From Actinomycetota bacterium (GTDB taxonomy: Bacteria; Actinomycetota; Actinomycetes; Mycobacteriales; Mycobacteriaceae), in NCBI GenBank assembly GCA_005789055.1, contig SYAA01000140.1:1-6438 (forward strand): DNA of 6,438 nt, read 5' to 3'. Below are positions 1 through 4,571 of the stretch, in pieces. A program made the position numbers and the translations under genes. Within the stretch, counting starts at the first letter, position 1; each line of letters starts with the position of its first letter. The notes under the pieces are model-generated. The model was not told where the DNA came from and ran no database searches. It saw only the letters and a list, made by a program, of their open reading frames with translations.

Positions 1-548
1 GAGGCAGCCCGGTGCTCGGCCTCCTTGCCGCCGACCTCGATATGACCGAACTCGCTATTGGGCAACAGCACGCCGTCATAGAGCACAGCGGAGCCGATAC
101 CCGTGCCGAACGTGAGCAACACGATCAGGCCGCGCTTGTCGCGACCCGCGCCGTAACAGGCCTCGGCAAGCCCGGCGGCGTCGGCGTCGTTGAGGACGGT
201 CACCTTCCGACCACCGAGAGCCGCGCTCATCAGTTCGGCGACGTTGGCACCTATCCAGGACTTGTCGACGTTCGCCGCAGTCTTCACGACGCCATCCACC
301 ACGACTCCGGGATAGGTGACGCCGACTGGTCCTACCCAGCCGAAGTGGTCCACCACCTCCGCGACCGCTTTGGTCACGGCTTTCGGTGTGGCCGGCTGCG
401 GGGTGTCCAGCCGAAACCGCTCACCGACGAGTAACCCGGTGTCGAGATCGACGACGGCGCCCTTGACTCCGCTGCCGCCCACATCCACGCCGAGCGCATG
501 ACGCGCCGTGCTGGCAGCTTTGGTCGGGCCGGCTTCGGTCGGGGTCAT
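1..548 (-). CDS. ppgK: Polyphosphate glucokinase PpgK (partial, C-terminus beyond left edge)
   Basis: Phosphorylates glucose to glucose-6-phosphate in the cytoplasm using polyphosphate or ATP; ROK-family sugar kinase. About 182 residues are present, against roughly 265 for the family, and the frame is open to the window edge. Visible motifs: the first phosphate loop GVDVGGSGVKG (residues 20-30), TYPGVV (79-84), LNDADAAGLAE (119-129) with Asp121 as likely catalytic base, the second phosphate loop LTFGTGIGSA (145-154), and EFGHIEVGGKEAEHRA near the cut. The start is the ATG at 548, preceded five bases upstream by a strong ribosome site, AGAAGGAG (554-561 on the complement). It is divergent from suhB. 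In M. tuberculosis the next gene in this direction is sigA, expected just off the left edge. Identity is very secure from the motifs; only the C-terminus is unseen. Confidence 0.96.
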   Translation of the reverse strand, partial: MTPTEAGPTKAASTARHALGVDVGGSGVKGAVVDLDTGLLVGERFRLDTPQPATPKAVTKAVAEVVDHFGWVGPVGVTYPGVVVDGVVKTAANVDKSWIGANVAELMSAALGGRKVTVLNDADAAGLAEACYGAGRDKRGLIVLLTFGTGIGSAVLYDGVLLPNSEFGHIEVGGKEAEHRAA

Positions 549-553
549 TGCTG

Positions 554-561
554 CTCCTTCT
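554..561 (-). promoter_or_regulatory. Ribosome binding site of ppgK
   Basis: Reads AGAAGGAG on the minus strand, five bases before the ATG at 548. It is one of few strong Shine-Dalgarno sites in the window and fixes the ppgK start. Confidence 0.8.
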
Positions 562-605
562 GGCGGCGGATGGATCAACCCGATCAGGCACTGGTGCCGG
601 AACAG

Positions 606-611
606 ACACTA
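606..611 (-). promoter_or_regulatory. Possible -10 box for ppgK
   Basis: TAGTGT on the minus strand fits the mycobacterial TANNNT -10 pattern and would give a leader of about 50 bases before ppgK. No convincing -35 is seen. This is a weak, pattern-only call; other hexamers in the gap could serve. Confidence 0.25.
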
Positions 612-651
612 TCGGGTGGGCCGCCCGCGCACCGAGAGATCGGGCGGGTCG

Positions 652-711
652 CCCGAGCGTCGAGTACCCGAGCGTCGAGGACCCGAGCGTCGACGACCCG
701 AGCGTCGACGA
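652..711 (+). repeat. Four tandem copies of a 15-bp repeat between ppgK and suhB
   Basis: Units start at 652, 667, 682 and 697. Each begins CCCGAGCGTCGA and differs only in the last four bases (endings CGAGTA, CGAGGA, CGACGA, CGACGA). The same 15-base spacing persists in a decayed form downstream, with CGATGA at 721 and 736, so the periodicity runs across the suhB start. In the suhB frame the units read PSVEY, PSVED, PSVDD, PSVDD, then LCCDD and FVNDD. The array may be untranslated leader DNA, a protein-binding array, or remnant coding sequence; see findings. Confidence 0.9.
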
Positions 712-730
712 TCTGTGTTGCGATGACTTC

Positions 731-1579
731 GTGAACGATGACCTGACCGCGGAGCTGCGCGGGGTGGCTGAGCAATTAGTTTCCGAGGCGGCCGAGCTGG
801 TGCGTCGCCGCCGTGTCGAGATCTTCGGAACGCCCGGGTCGAGCAGCCCGGCCGTACGTGCCAAGACCACCCCGACCGACCCGGTGACCATCGCCGACAC
901 CGACACCGAAGAGTTGATCCGGGATCGGCTGGCGCGACTGCGTCCGGGCGAGCCGATCCTCGGCGAGGAAGCGGGCGGGGCGGCGGCGCATCCGGGCATG
1001 GTGCGCTGGGTAGTCGACCCCATCGATGGCACGGTGAACTTCGTATACGGAATCCCCGCGTACGCCGTATCGATCGCCGCCCAGCGCGATGGGCAGTCGG
1101 TGGCCGGGGCGGTCGCGGATGTCGCCAGCGGGGACGTGTACTCAGCCGGCGTGGGTTTGGGCGCACACGTGGTCGCTGGCGGCGTCCGCCGGCGCCTGCG
1201 GTGCAGCCAGGCCGCGGACCTGTCGATGACGCTGCTGGGAACGGGCTTCGGCTACGAACCGCGACGCCGTGCCGCGCAGGCGGCACTGCTGGCGCAGATG
1301 CTCCCGGTGATACGTGATATCCGGCGAATCGGTTCGGCGGCACTGGATCTGTGCATGGTGGCTGCGGGACGTCTCGACGCCTACTACGAGCATGGCCTCA
1401 ACGTGTGGGACTGGGCTGCCGGTGCGCTGATCGCCTCCGAGGCAGGGGCGGAACTACTCTTGCCCGACCCCGAAGAACCGGGTACGAGCGGGTGCCTGTT
1501 GGTGGCGGCCGCCCCGAATGTAGCGGGGCAAGTCATCGCAACCCTCGACAGCTTCGCCGGGTTGGGGCCGTTGCGCTGA
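731..1579 (+). CDS. suhB: Inositol-1-monophosphatase family protein SuhB
   Basis: Mg-dependent phosphatase of the IMPase/FIG superfamily; hydrolyses inositol monophosphate to myo-inositol, which feeds phosphatidylinositol, mannosylated lipids and mycothiol in mycobacteria. From the GTG at 731 it has 282 residues, normal for the family. Metal and catalytic motifs are intact: KTTPTDPVT (45-53), GEE (78-80), DPIDGTVNF (96-104), GSAALDLCMVAAGRLDAYYE (201-220) and WDWAAGALIASEAGA (226-240) with Asp227. No Shine-Dalgarno lies before the GTG, so the start is inferred from family alignment: helix 1 begins just after it, and the frame upstream has no ATG or GTG, only a TTG at 548 that overlaps the ppgK start codon region. 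The gene is convergent with cei, with five bases between stops. Other IMPase paralogues (ImpA, CysQ types) exist in mycobacteria, but the sequence resembles SuhB best. Confidence 0.93.
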   Translation: MNDDLTAELRGVAEQLVSEAAELVRRRRVEIFGTPGSSSPAVRAKTTPTDPVTIADTDTEELIRDRLARLRPGEPILGEEAGGAAAHPGMVRWVVDPIDGTVNFVYGIPAYAVSIAAQRDGQSVAGAVADVASGDVYSAGVGLGAHVVAGGVRRRLRCSQAADLSMTLLGTGFGYEPRRRAAQAALLAQMLPVIRDIRRIGSAALDLCMVAAGRLDAYYEHGLNVWDWAAGALIASEAGAELLLPDPEEPGTSGCLLVAAAPNVAGQVIATLDSFAGLGPLR

Positions 1580-1589
1580 ATCGCTCAGC
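1575..1589. terminator. Small inverted repeat at the suhB/cei convergent stops
   Basis: GCTGA (1575-1579) and TCAGC (1585-1589) pair around the loop ATCGC. Each arm contains the stop codon of one gene. With five base pairs and no T-tract it is a weak terminator candidate. Confidence 0.25.
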
Positions 1590-2235
1590 AGGTGCCGTTG
1601 TGGATCTTGGTCAGCAACGCGGAGTCGGCCGGTTCGGTGGCGCCGGGACTCAGGCCGGCGAGCACGGCGGCGATGTCGTCGCTGTTGGCCAGCGCGGTGA
1701 AGTCGGCGCCGATCACGAGATCCACGGAGTTGTCTTTGCGGTCGTCCTGATAGAGCTCGACGCAGGGGGCCACCAGCCACGCGGCCGCGGCGCCCGACCG
1801 GCCAGCCGGGCCGAAGCGGATCTGGCCCTGGCAGCCCAGCCGGATGCCGGCGTAGACCGGATCATTGGCTGCCGCCGGCGCGGCGAAACCGAGATCCCGC
1901 AGGGAGCCGGCGACATCGCTGGCCTGGCCGCCCTGGCCGCTGGCGTTCAGCACTCGGATGTTGGTCTCGGCCAATTTGGCCGGCGCCACCTCGATCATCG
2001 ATGACGCTGAAACGCGATTGCCCAGCCGGGGTGCGTCCGGGTCAGTGGAGGCCGGTGGGACGTTGCAGGCAGCGGCCTCACCCACGGTGACCGGCCGGGT
2101 CAACACGAACGTCCACACCACGGCGGTGAGGGTGACGAGCGCAGCCAGGGCGATAATGCCGGGGCGGTAGTTGCGCCGGAGAAAGGGTTTTCCGTCCCTG
2201 CCGTAGGCGGAACCTTCGGTGAGTTGAGCGACCAC
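1585..2235 (-). CDS. cei: Cell envelope integrity protein Cei (LytR_C domain)
   Basis: Single-pass membrane protein needed for envelope integrity in M. tuberculosis (Rv2700); its molecular activity is not established. Starting at the GTG at 2235 it has 216 residues, beginning MVAQLTEGSAYGRDGKPF, the length I recall for the M. tuberculosis protein. It has a basic cytoplasmic segment (RRNYR, 20-24), one transmembrane helix (about 26-46), a Pro/Asp-rich linker, then an extracytoplasmic LytR_C-type domain (about 92-180, with RVLNASGQGGQASDVAGSLRDLGF). Four cysteines (57, 135, 158 and the C-terminal 216) all lie outside the membrane and could form disulfides. There is no catalytic LCP domain, so it is not a full LytR-CpsA-Psr ligase. 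Another GTG at 2244 would add three residues but overlaps a likely -10 box, so the mRNA is probably leaderless from 2235. Divergent from the DUF4193 gene. Confidence 0.9.
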   Translation of the reverse strand: MVAQLTEGSAYGRDGKPFLRRNYRPGIIALAALVTLTAVVWTFVLTRPVTVGEAAACNVPPASTDPDAPRLGNRVSASSMIEVAPAKLAETNIRVLNASGQGGQASDVAGSLRDLGFAAPAAANDPVYAGIRLGCQGQIRFGPAGRSGAAAAWLVAPCVELYQDDRKDNSVDLVIGADFTALANSDDIAAVLAGLSPGATEPADSALLTKIHNGTC

Positions 2236-2242
2236 GTGTTGC

Positions 2243-2248
2243 ACTGTA
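2243..2248 (-). promoter_or_regulatory. Likely -10 box of a leaderless cei transcript
   Basis: TACAGT on the minus strand fits TANNNT and ends seven bases before the G of the GTG at 2235, the spacing expected when transcription starts on the first base of the start codon. No clear -35 is present. No Shine-Dalgarno precedes cei, which fits leaderless initiation. Confidence 0.5.
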
Positions 2249-2279
2249 AAGCCAGCACGTCAGCGCCGGTACTCTGGCG

Positions 2280-2322
2280 TGCATCACAGACCCGGGCCGC
2301 TCTCGGCAGGGACTGTGATGCA
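2280..2322. repeat. 10-bp perfect inverted repeat in the cei/DUF4193 gap
   Basis: TGCATCACAG (2280-2289) and its exact complement CTGTGATGCA (2313-2322) are separated by 23 bases. The arms are 33 bp apart start to start, about three helical turns, so both face the same side of DNA. The right arm is part of the TGTGA-N6-TCACA site. Confidence 0.85.
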
Positions 2323-2329
2323 TTTCACA
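2314..2329. promoter_or_regulatory. CRP-type operator (TGTGA-N6-TCACA)
   Basis: TGTGATGCATTTCACA matches the cAMP receptor protein consensus in all ten specified bases. Mycobacteria have a Crp of this specificity (Rv3676 type). It lies about 85 bases upstream of cei and about 90 upstream of the DUF4193 start, so it could act on either or both. A weaker possible site, TCTGGCGTGCATCACA (2273-2288), has one intact half. The match is direct; occupancy and direction of effect are inference. Confidence 0.75.
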
Positions 2330-2361
2330 CTGGAACTCTCTGCTTACGGGAGGTAATAGCT

Positions 2362-2389
2362 TTGCGCAAGCGTTCGACGCTGGTACAAA
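2362..2389 (+). promoter_or_regulatory. Possible promoter of the DUF4193 gene
   Basis: A TTGCGC hexamer (2362-2367) is followed after 16 bases by TACAAA (2384-2389), preceded by TG as in an extended -10. Transcription would start near 2396, leaving a leader of about 25 bases that keeps the GAGGGG ribosome site. The final base of the -10 is A rather than the usual T, and the alternative TAGCTT at 2357-2362 cannot be excluded. Confidence 0.4.
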
Positions 2390-2418
2390 GCCATGTCGAG
2401 GTTCGACGAGGGGATTGA
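2362..2418 (+). CDS. Possible 18-codon leader ORF before the DUF4193 gene
   Basis: A TTG at 2362 lies eight bases after a strong ribosome site, GGGAGG (2348-2353), and opens an 18-codon frame reading MRKRSTLVQSHVEVRRGD. Its TGA (2416-2418) ends two bases before the GTG of the next gene, and its last codons contain that gene's own GAGGGG ribosome site. The peptide is basic with no recognisable function. It can only be made if transcription starts upstream of about 2348; the promoter suggested at 2362-2389 would cut it off. Speculative, based on the ribosome site and spacing. Confidence 0.3.
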   Translation: MRKRSTLVQSHVEVRRGD

Positions 2419-2420
2419 CG

Positions 2421-2723
2421 GTGGCCACTGATTACGACGCCCCACGGCGTACCGAGACCGACGAGACTTCCGAGGATTCCCTGGAAGAGCTCACCGCACG
2501 TCGCAACGAGGCCCAATCGGCTGTCGTCGACGTCGACGAAACGGAGTCGGCCGAGTCCTTTGAGCTGCCCGGCGCCGATCTGTCCGGTGAGGAATTGTCG
2601 GTCCGGGTAATTCCGAAGCAGGCTGACGAATTCACCTGCGCCAGCTGTTTTCTCGTCCATCACCGCAGTCGTTTGGCCAGCGAGAAGAAGGGCGTGATGA
2701 TCTGCACCGACTGCGCGACGTAG
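2421..2723 (+). CDS. DUF4193 family small zinc-ribbon protein
   Basis: Conserved actinobacterial protein of 100 residues and unknown function; counterpart of M. tuberculosis Rv2699c. The first two thirds are strongly acidic (for example EDSLEELTARRNEAQSAVVD, then DVDETESAESFELPGADLSG). The C-terminus carries two CxxC knuckles, Cys73/Cys76 and Cys95/Cys98, spaced like a zinc ribbon, with a basic stretch HHRSRLASEKK between them. The GTG at 2421 is chosen because GAGGGG (2408-2413) sits seven bases upstream and the resulting MATDYDAPRR matches the family start; a TTG at 2415 is too close to that site. There is no signal peptide or membrane segment, so it is cytoplasmic. An acidic tail plus zinc ribbon suggests binding to RNA polymerase, ribosome or another protein, but this is inference. 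Confidence 0.94.
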   Translation: MATDYDAPRRTETDETSEDSLEELTARRNEAQSAVVDVDETESAESFELPGADLSGEELSVRVIPKQADEFTCASCFLVHHRSRLASEKKGVMICTDCAT

Positions 2724-2726
2724 GTA

Positions 2727-2758
2727 TTGCGCAGTCCTAGGCCCGCTTAGCTGCGTAG
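2727..2758. terminator. Weak hairpin between DUF4193 and DUF3093 gene ends
   Basis: CGCAG (2730-2734) and CTGCG (2751-2755) pair across 16 bases, extendable to eight pairs with G-U wobbles; the loop includes the palindrome CCTAGG. It spans the 23-bp convergent gap. There is no T-tract, so it is only a candidate. Confidence 0.25.
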
Positions 2759-3223
2759 CGCGGCCAGCATCCGCTCCGGATGTCGGCAACTCACCAGCCA
2801 GTACGGCGTCGGATCATCGGCATCGTCGAGAACGACTAGCGCCATCGGGCCCACCCAACTGCGGTGCACCACGAACGCCGCCGGATCAAGTTGGCGCCCC
2901 AGGGCGGCCGACTTGGCAGATCGGGGTACCGCTGCTGAACTCGCCACCGCTGAGGCGGGCAGGTGTGCCTGGTCCGCGAGCAGTTCCAACCCGGATCCGG
3001 TGTCCGTGACCTGCACCTCGGTGCGGCTGAGCCACAGCAGGACGCCGACCGAAGCCATCGCCAGAACCGCATAGGGCAGCCAGTTCGGCAGGTTGCGCAC
3101 GCCCATGTTGACCTCGGTGGCGAACACCGCAGACACGACCAAGCCCACCAGCCACCACCACCACGGCACCCACAACCGCTCGCGGTAGCGAACGGTTTGC
3201 CTACTCGTGCGCGCACCGGTCAC
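2747..3223 (-). CDS. DUF3093 family two-helix membrane protein
   Basis: Conserved actinobacterial membrane protein of unknown function; counterpart of M. tuberculosis Rv2698. From the GTG at 3223 it has 158 residues. A short basic N-terminus ([16 protein letters not shown]) leads into a Trp-rich first helix (about 19-37, with [10 protein letters not shown]) and a second helix (about 49-66), followed by a soluble domain of about 90 residues ending [17 protein letters not shown], a typical family ending. The frame stays open upstream into dut, but the family start RYRERLW and the TACCCT box seven bases before the GTG support starting here, with a leaderless mRNA. Only 25 bp separate it from the start of dut on the other strand. 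By the positive-inside rule the N-terminus is likely cytoplasmic, with the C-terminal domain also cytoplasmic. Confidence 0.88.
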   Translation of the reverse strand: MTGARTSRQTVRYRERLWVPWWWWLVGLVVSAVFATEVNMGVRNLPNWLPYAVLAMASVGVLLWLSRTEVQVTDTGSGLELLADQAHLPASAVASSAAVPRSAKSAALGRQLDPAAFVVHRSWVGPMALVVLDDADDPTPYWLVSCRHPERMLAALRS

Positions 3224-3230
3224 CAGGCCA

Positions 3231-3236
3231 AGGGTA
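3231..3236 (-). promoter_or_regulatory. -10 box of the leaderless DUF3093 transcript
   Basis: TACCCT on the minus strand fits TANNNT and ends seven bases before the GTG at 3223. It overlaps the dut -10 box on the other strand by two bases. No -35 similar to TTGACA is seen. Confidence 0.55.
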
Positions 3237-3240
3237 GTCT
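3235..3240 (+). promoter_or_regulatory. -10 box of the leaderless dut transcript
   Basis: TAGTCT fits TANNNT and ends eight bases before the GTG at 3249, so transcription would start at or within a base of the start codon. No Shine-Dalgarno precedes dut. The box shares TA (3235-3236) with the opposing -10. Confidence 0.55.
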
Positions 3241-3248
3241 CTCGGATC

Positions 3249-3713
3249 GTGCCCACCAGCCTTGCGGTGGTTCGCCTGGACCGCGATCTCCCGATGCCCG
3301 CCCGTGCCCATGATGGTGATGCGGGCGTCGATCTATGCAGTGCCGAAGACATCGAACTGGCTCCCGGACAGCGGAGCCTGGTGTCCACCGGCATCGCCGT
3401 CGCCGTCCCGCACGGCATGGTGGGACTGGTTCACCCGCGTTCCGGTCTGGCTGCGCGCGTTGGGCTTTCGATCGTGAATAGTCCGGGCACCATCGACGCC
3501 GGATATCGCGGCGAGATCAAAGTGGCATTGATCAACCTCGATCCAGCGGTGCCGATCGTGATCCGGCGCGGCGACCGGATCGCGCAGTTACTGATCCAGC
3601 GAGTCGAGTTACCAGAGTTGGTCGAGGTGGCTTCGTTCGATGAGGCCGGACTAGCTGATACCACCCGTGGCCAGGGCGGCCACGGTTCCTCCGGCGGACA
3701 TGCGAGTTTGTGA
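3249..3713 (+). CDS. dut: Deoxyuridine 5'-triphosphate nucleotidohydrolase (dUTPase)
   Basis: Hydrolyses dUTP to dUMP and pyrophosphate, keeping uracil out of DNA and supplying dUMP for thymidylate synthesis. It has 154 residues, the size of M. tuberculosis Dut, and all five trimeric dUTPase motifs: HDGDAGVDL (21-29), the GIAVAVP strand (48-54), [10 protein letters not shown] (63-72), [14 protein letters not shown] (77-90) with catalytic Asp83 and Tyr86, GDRIAQLL (108-115), and the C-terminal [10 protein letters not shown] (140-149) with His145 placed to stack on uracil. The AGLAD stretch (133-137) corresponds to the mycobacteria-specific surface loop. The GTG at 3249 gives the family N-terminus [11 protein letters not shown]; longer readings run into the divergent gene and its promoter. 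Its TGA overlaps the ATG of the next gene, indicating one operon. Confidence 0.98.
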   Translation: MPTSLAVVRLDRDLPMPARAHDGDAGVDLCSAEDIELAPGQRSLVSTGIAVAVPHGMVGLVHPRSGLAARVGLSIVNSPGTIDAGYRGEIKVALINLDPAVPIVIRRGDRIAQLLIQRVELPELVEVASFDEAGLADTTRGQGGHGSSGGHASL

Positions 3714-4555
3714 TGGCATTCGGTAGACGTAAGCGAGATCAGGACCCCCAGGACCGGGACGACAGCGTGGCGGCCGAGGTCGCGGAGTCGGTGGAGTCGG
3801 TAGCCGAGGACGTGGTGGACGACACTGTTGCGGTGACGGGCCTTTCCGGTGACGCGGATGGCCCCTTCGACATCGAGGACTTCGACGACCCCGCCCAGGC
3901 GACCTTGGCGCGGCTCGACCTGGGGTCGGTGCTCATCCCGATGCAGCCCGACGGTCAGGTGCAGGTCGAGCTCAATCAGATGGGTGTCCCGAGTGCGATC
4001 TGGATCGTCACCGGAAACGGCAGATTCACCATCGCCGCCTATGCCGCGCCAAAGACTCCCGGGCTATGGCGTGAGGTCGCCGGCGAACTGGCTGATGCGT
4101 TGCGCAACGACAACGCCGCAGTCTCCATCCAGAACGGGCCCTGGGGCCGTGAGGTGGTCGGAACCGGCGCCGGTGTGGTGCGCTTCATCGGCGTGGACGG
4201 ATACCGCTGGATGATTCGCTGCGTGGTCAACGGGTTGCCCGCGTCCATTGACGCGCTGGCCGCCGAAGCCCGGGAGGCCATGGCGGACACCGTGGTCCGG
4301 CGCGGCGACACGCCCCTGCCGGTGCGGACCCCGCTGCCCGTGCAGCTGCCCGAGCCGCTGGCCGCCCAACTCAACGCCGCCGCCGTGCAGCAGGCCCAAC
4401 AGGCCCAGCTGGCCCAGCAGGCGATGTTCGCCGCGCAGCAGGCCATGGTCGCGCAGCAGCAGCAGCAACCCCAGCCCGACGATCCGGCCGGCGAGGGCGG
4501 AGTCTCCGGGTCGGCGACCCAGCAGTTTCGCACCACCAGCAGCACCGGAGGCTGA
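3713..4555 (+). CDS. DUF3710 domain protein with Gln-rich tail
   Basis: Conserved actinobacterial protein of 280 residues and unknown function; counterpart of M. tuberculosis Rv2696c. After a basic start ([10 protein letters not shown]) comes an acidic disordered stretch (about 11-60), then the compact DUF3710 domain (about 65-200) with LDLGSVLIPMQPDGQVQVEL, the conserved WREVAGELADALR and WGREVVG segments, and DGYRWMIRCVVNG. The tail (about 220-255) is Ala/Gln-rich with a run of five Gln, and the last 25 residues are low complexity. There is no signal peptide or membrane helix. The ATG at 3713 shares its A with the dut stop (TGATG), so translation is probably coupled to dut; a GTG one codon earlier is less likely because the family starts MAFGR. 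Co-expression with dut hints at a link to nucleotide or DNA metabolism, but nothing in the sequence proves it. Confidence 0.93.
   Translation: MAFGRRKRDQDPQDRDDSVAAEVAESVESVAEDVVDDTVAVTGLSGDADGPFDIEDFDDPAQATLARLDLGSVLIPMQPDGQVQVELNQMGVPSAIWIVTGNGRFTIAAYAAPKTPGLWREVAGELADALRNDNAAVSIQNGPWGREVVGTGAGVVRFIGVDGYRWMIRCVVNGLPASIDALAAEAREAMADTVVRRGDTPLPVRTPLPVQLPEPLAAQLNAAAVQQAQQAQLAQQAMFAAQQAMVAQQQQQPQPDDPAGEGGVSGSATQQFRTTSSTGG
4388..4465 (+). repeat. Degenerate CAG/CAGGCCCAR repeat encoding the Gln/Ala tail
   Basis: Three 9-bp units starting at 4391, 4400 and 4409 (CAGGCCCAA, CAGGCCCAG, CTGGCCCAG) are followed by scattered CAG triplets and a short CAG run near 4456. All are in frame and encode alternating Gln and Ala. 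Such tracts change length easily, so variation between strains is likely here. Confidence 0.7.
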
Positions 4556-4571
4556 GCGCCGGCGTTCAGCC
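4550..4571. terminator. Shared bidirectional hairpin at the DUF3710/hydrolase stops
   Basis: GGCTGAGCGCC (4550-4560) and GGCGTTCAGCC (4561-4571) form a 22-bp palindrome with one mismatched pair (a G-U wobble in RNA). The stem has nine pairs around a CCGG loop. The TGA of the DUF3710 gene lies in the left arm and the hydrolase stop in the right arm. There is no T-tract on either side, so if it terminates it is of the T-less, I-shaped kind proposed for mycobacteria. Confidence 0.6.

Noticed and set aside
548..730. Annotating suhB from the TTG at 548 (343 residues)
   Set aside because: The extension is unlike SuhB relatives, has no ribosome site, and its only start codon sits on the ppgK start codon. 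The repeat makes it worth testing, so it is kept as a finding rather than as the gene call.
652..742. CRISPR array or iteron origin
   Set aside because: Units are contiguous 15-mers without spacers, and there are no cas genes, replication genes or AT-rich DNA nearby.
421..1343. Long minus-strand frames opposite suhB
   Set aside because: They are Arg/Ser/Pro-rich low-complexity translations typical of the antisense of high-GC genes, and suhB motifs on the plus strand account for the DNA.
1351..2170. Plus-strand frames opposite cei
   Set aside because: No recognisable domains or ribosome sites; the minus-strand reading gives Cei with a transmembrane helix and LytR_C domain.
2332..2336. GGAAC as a SigE/SigH-type -35
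   Set aside because: No matching GTT or CGTT -10 occurs at the required spacing.
3224..3418. N-terminal extension of the DUF3093 protein into dut (223 residues)
   Set aside because: The added part is the antisense of dut and lacks the family N-terminus; the GTG at 3223 gives RYRERLW close to the start as expected.
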